8,632 bases of DNA from an uncultured Planctomycetaceae bacterium (GTDB taxonomy: Bacteria; Planctomycetota; Planctomycetia; Planctomycetales; Planctomycetaceae): assembly GCA_937975745.1 (NCBI GenBank), contig CALJUK010000150.1, forward strand, positions 1-8,632, read 5' to 3'. Shown here piece after piece: positions 6,339 through 8,632 of this stretch. Position 1 is the stretch's first letter. Each line of letters starts with the position of its first letter. Under the pieces are notes generated by a model, which made no database searches, was not told where the DNA came from, and saw only the letters and a program-made list of their open reading frames with translations. A program made the translations under genes and the position numbers.

Positions 6339-7328
6339 TCAGCCACGCTGCCACAACCAGGTGGTCGCCCCCTTCAAGTTCTGAATGCATTCGACGGGCC
6401 AGCCTCCATTGTAGAGGTCGAGGAGAATGCGAGCCACCATGGTGAAGGTATCGTCGTGTGACTCCTGATCGAGGCCCGCGACGTGCCCGCTCAACAGGAC
6501 GTTGTTCATTTTCAGCAGTGGGCTACTGGCCGGCAGAGGCTCGACTTCGAAGACGTCGAGACCCGCTCCGCCCAAATGACCATTCTGTAATGCCTCCACG
6601 AGGGCCGGCTCGTCAACCAGCGACCCACGTGCCGTGTTGATCAGGATGGCCCCCGACTTCATCTGTTGCAGCGTTTCCGCGTTAATCAGATGCGTTGTCT
6701 CGGGTGTGGCCGGCAGATGCAGCGAGACATAGTCCGACTGCGACAAGATGGTCGGCAGGTCGCACAGGGTCACGCCCCATTGCTCGACAAACTCTCGATT
6801 GGGATAGGGATCGTAAGCCAGAATTTTCATTCCCAAGCCATGAGCGCGGGTGGCGACGGCCCGACCGATCCGCCCCAGACCGAGGATTCCAATCGTCCGA
6901 CCCATCACGCGTGGCGTGGCGACCCGCTTCCAGCGACATTCCCGTACCCGGATGTCCCGTTCGGGAAAGTCCCGGGAGACAGCCATCAACATGGCGATTG
7001 TATGCTCGGCCACCGAGTGGTGATTGACGCCCGGAGTTGTCGTCACCACAACCCCTGCATCGTCGCAGGCTGCCAGATCGATGGCATCAAAACCGACACC
7101 CGTCCTTCCGATGGCCCTGAGCTTGGGAAGGGATGTAATGACTTTTTCCGGATAAGGCTCGGCACCGGCAACAACCGCTTCGGCGTCGGCCAGAACTTCG
7201 ATGACGTTCTCGATCTTCTTGTAGTCGCGATCTCGTGGAGCGACGCTGCATTCCCACCCAGCCTCTTCGAAGATCTTCCAATGCGGTCCCTCTTCCGCAT
7301 TCAACGACATGCAAACCACTTTCGGCAT
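6339..7328 (-). CDS. D-isomer specific 2-hydroxyacid dehydrogenase (phosphoglycerate dehydrogenase-like)
   Basis: From the ATG at 7328 this is a 329-residue NAD(P)-dependent dehydrogenase of the D-2-hydroxyacid family (SerA, glyoxylate reductase, hydroxypyruvate reductase). An N-terminal substrate domain with GRTGVGFDAIDL (74-85) leads into the Rossmann domain. That domain has GILGLGRIG (147-155), Asp173 at the end of beta-2 (preference for NAD over NADP), and the catalytic triad Arg234 in NTARGS, Glu263 in FEVEP and His282 in SGHVAG. There is no C-terminal ACT domain, so it is not a full-length serine-regulated SerA. The frame stays open upstream to 7574, but that extension runs through the terminator at 7540-7571 and has no family similarity. 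MPKVVCMSLN with GGAG nine bases ahead is the better start. It is the first gene of the tightly spaced five-gene run; I could not see a clear promoter in 7329-7539. Confidence 0.93.
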   Translation of the reverse strand: MPKVVCMSLNAEEGPHWKIFEEAGWECSVAPRDRDYKKIENVIEVLADAEAVVAGAEPYPEKVITSLPKLRAIGRTGVGFDAIDLAACDDAGVVVTTTPGVNHHSVAEHTIAMLMAVSRDFPERDIRVRECRWKRVATPRVMGRTIGILGLGRIGRAVATRAHGLGMKILAYDPYPNREFVEQWGVTLCDLPTILSQSDYVSLHLPATPETTHLINAETLQQMKSGAILINTARGSLVDEPALVEALQNGHLGGAGLDVFEVEPLPASSPLLKMNNVLLSGHVAGLDQESHDDTFTMVARILLDLYNGGWPVECIQNLKGATTWLWQRG

Positions 7329-7337
7329 GATTCGGCG

Positions 7338-7341
7338 CTCC
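7338..7341 (-). promoter_or_regulatory. Shine-Dalgarno site that fixes the dehydrogenase start
   Basis: GGAG (7341-7338 on the minus strand) lies nine bases before the ATG at 7328. It supports that start over the longer open frame reaching 7574. Confidence 0.6.
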
Positions 7342-7539
7342 ACAGCTGGCTCAGATTCTTCCTGATCGAACAATGTCGCCATGCTGGCACGACCGGCCTG
7401 ACTTCGCAAGCATACCGAGCCCAATTGGTCCTCTGACATCACTGCGACGACCAGCCGGACAATGTCACCGCCGGGGACGCAGGGGGATGTCACTCTGATG
7501 AGAAGACTCGCCACCAACCGATCTTGAAGCGGGTTCAAC

Positions 7540-7571
7540 AAAAAAACCGGGGTCCCACGTGGAGACCCCGG
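7540..7571 (-). terminator. Strong intrinsic terminator after the secreted-protein gene
   Basis: On the minus strand CCGGGGTC (7571-7564) pairs perfectly with GACCCCGG (7554-7547) around a nine-base loop whose ends can add two more pairs. It is followed at once by seven Ts (7546-7540). It sits 43 bases past the stop at 7614, so it separates that gene from the dehydrogenase run. Confidence 0.92.
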
Positions 7572-7613
7572 CAAGAATGGAGAACCCTCTGCTGCAAATT
7601 TCAGGATGTCACG

Positions 7614-8264
7614 TCAGTTCCCCATTGTTGACAGCCGGAAGCTTCCCAGCTGAATTCCGAAGTACGAACCATTCCACGGAGAGTGTGAGCCGACACGGTA
7701 CGGTACCGGCCGAACTTGATCCACCTGGCTGTCCAGATCGCAGACAGCGTCTTGCAGTGTTTGAACCATTCGCGACAACCGGGCAATGTCAGCCGGTCCA
7801 ACAAAGTCGTGTCCCTGCACAACCAGTGGACCACCGCCGAAGACATACCCATTTCGGCCGCGATGCATCACGTTCTGCCGCACGGGAGGCCGCATCGGCC
7901 GCAACAGGCCGACGTCCCGCTCCAGCGAACTGGCCAACAGATGCATCTGCTGCATGTCCTGGTTGCGGTTCTGCCAGTCACGCATCCCCAATACGGGGCG
8001 GTCAATCTCGCGAGCCAGCCGTTGGATCTCGTCAGTGGACCGCAACATCCGGGAAATTCCCTGAGCCTGGCGAAAATCTCCCTTCAGTTCGCTTTCGATC
8101 TGCATCGCCAGGATCACGACCCGGTCCGCCTGGAGATGCAGCCCACGCATGCGATTCACATGGGCACATTGCGATCCGTGTGGGCCAGAGGCGGACACGG
8201 CCGAACTGGTCGCGGTTGTGGCAAGGGCGACCAACGCGACGGCGGCGAAACGAGTGGCTTGCAT
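7614..8264 (-). CDS. Secreted helical protein of unknown function
   Basis: I do not recognise this 216-residue protein. It starts with a clear Sec signal peptide: Arg5, a hydrophobic Ala/Val-rich core (about 6-22), and a likely cut after SAVSA (residue 25). The mature part is rich in Arg, Gln, Met and Leu. It has two probable helical stretches, about 42-120 (with REIDRPVLGMRDW near 85-97) and about 156-185, joined by a Pro/Gly/Arg-rich linker (122-155). Two cysteines, C33 and C175, could form a disulfide. The Cys33 region (HGSQCAHVNR) does not match the CxxCH heme motif. No transmembrane segment follows the signal. An AGGAG (8275-8271) six bases before the ATG is one of the strongest ribosome sites in the window, and the gene is a single unit with its own terminator. 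It probably acts in the periplasm or at the envelope. Confidence 0.8.
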   Translation of the reverse strand: MQATRFAAVALVALATTATSSAVSASGPHGSQCAHVNRMRGLHLQADRVVILAMQIESELKGDFRQAQGISRMLRSTDEIQRLAREIDRPVLGMRDWQNRNQDMQQMHLLASSLERDVGLLRPMRPPVRQNVMHRGRNGYVFGGGPLVVQGHDFVGPADIARLSRMVQTLQDAVCDLDSQVDQVRPVPYRVGSHSPWNGSYFGIQLGSFRLSTMGN

Positions 8265-8632
8265 GACAATCTCCTACTCCAGGCGGTGGATTGTCGACGT
8301 GCGTTGTGGATGCGACGTTTCCGGCTGACGCGAGGGTAGAAAGGCACGGCTCGGGCCAAAAGGTCGCCTTCGAGGGGAGTCTGTTTGTAACTGGTTCCAT
8401 AGTAATGTCTTGCGGAGTGCACTCCATCTTCGATCGAAGATGCCGAACGACTCAGGTGTGACGTCAATGTGATTTTGATCTGGGTCGTGTGTTGTCGTTT
8501 CGATTCGTTCTTGCCAGTCCCATGCAAGACACGACCCGTTGCGATACACTCACAACCGCATCGCTTGGTCCGACGGCCGAATCCCTCACCACGGTGGAAA
8601 GCAGTGAACCATGACGCGTGAAAGAGTCGAGT
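8265..8632. other. Gene-poor control region upstream of the secreted-protein gene
   Basis: No convincing complete gene lies in these 368 bases. They contain the ribosome site at 8271-8275, a possible -10 TACTAT at 8404-8399 (minus strand), two abutting palindromes (8414-8442), and a perfect-looking but isolated TTGACG (8466-8461). At the right edge an ATG on the plus strand (8611) begins MTRERVE before the window ends. It could be the start of a divergent gene, but seven codons with a poorly placed GGTGGA upstream are not enough to call it. Confidence 0.5.
8414..8442. promoter_or_regulatory. Two abutting perfect palindromes, candidate operators
   Basis: GGAGTGCACTCC (8414-8425) is a perfect 12-bp palindrome. 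CATCTTCGATCGAAGATG (8425-8442) is a perfect 18-bp palindrome that shares base 8425 with it. If TACTAT at 8404-8399 is the -10 of the secreted-protein gene, the pair covers the spacer, -35 and upstream positions. If TTGACG (8466-8461) is the -35, the larger palindrome covers the -10. Either way they sit where dimeric regulators usually bind. They have no T-tract and are not terminators. Confidence 0.45.

Noticed and set aside
8156..8632. A minus-strand frame open from the right edge of the window to 8156
   Set aside because: It overlaps the signal-peptide part of the 8264 gene out of frame, has a basic, Ser/Arg/Pro-rich product with no recognisable motif, runs through the palindromes, and has no good start signal. 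A gene tail entering from the right cannot be fully excluded.
8611..8632. ATG on the plus strand at the right edge (MTRERVE) as a divergent gene start
   Set aside because: Only seven codons are visible and the purine-rich GGTGGA is 12 bases upstream, too far for a good ribosome site. It is possible but not supportable.
1..8632. CRISPR array, tRNA/rRNA, insertion sequence, prophage or defence island
   Set aside because: No regularly spaced repeats, cloverleaf-like sequences, transposase or integrase motifs, or restriction/toxin-antitoxin genes were seen on reading both strands.

Overview
The window is a stretch of moderately GC-rich bacterial chromosome in which every gene I can support lies on the minus strand. 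It looks like a planctomycete. The clues are a short GspG-like prepilin of the type common in that phylum, a CxxCxxCC (YkgJ-type) cysteine-cluster gene, a UvrC without the usual C-terminal HhH tail, a ThiF/MoeB-like enzyme with an extra C-terminal domain, and several starts with weak or no Shine-Dalgarno sequence. This assignment is an inference from gene style; no marker in the window proves it.

Layout in the direction of transcription (high to low coordinates). At 8265-8632 there is a gene-poor control region with two abutting perfect palindromes (12 and 18 bp). It precedes a 216-residue secreted, mostly helical protein of unknown function (7614-8264), which ends in a strong intrinsic terminator (7540-7571). 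Next comes a tightly packed run of five genes with gaps of only 20-65 bp: a D-2-hydroxyacid dehydrogenase (6339-7328), an M20D-type amidohydrolase (4990-6273), a GCS2/YbdK carboxylate-amine ligase (3851-4969), UvrC (2436-3824) and a ThiF/MoeB-family E1-like adenylyltransferase (1337-2377). The spacing suggests co-transcription, although the functions (metabolism, DNA repair, sulfur-carrier activation) do not form one obvious pathway. A 420-bp intergenic region follows, holding a TTGACA-type promoter and a long hairpin. It leads into a single type IV pilin-like (GspG-like) protein (404-916) closed by its own intrinsic terminator (280-325). At the left edge, behind a plausible promoter, a YkgJ-like cysteine-cluster gene begins and runs off the window.

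The most notable observation is in that last gene. Codon 29 is an in-frame TAA, yet the same frame continues to the window edge with 28 codons of convincing family sequence. This is either a young nonsense pseudogene, a sequence error, or recoding. I found no CRISPR array, tRNA, rRNA, insertion sequence or phage gene, and nothing that amounts to a new defence or mobile system.
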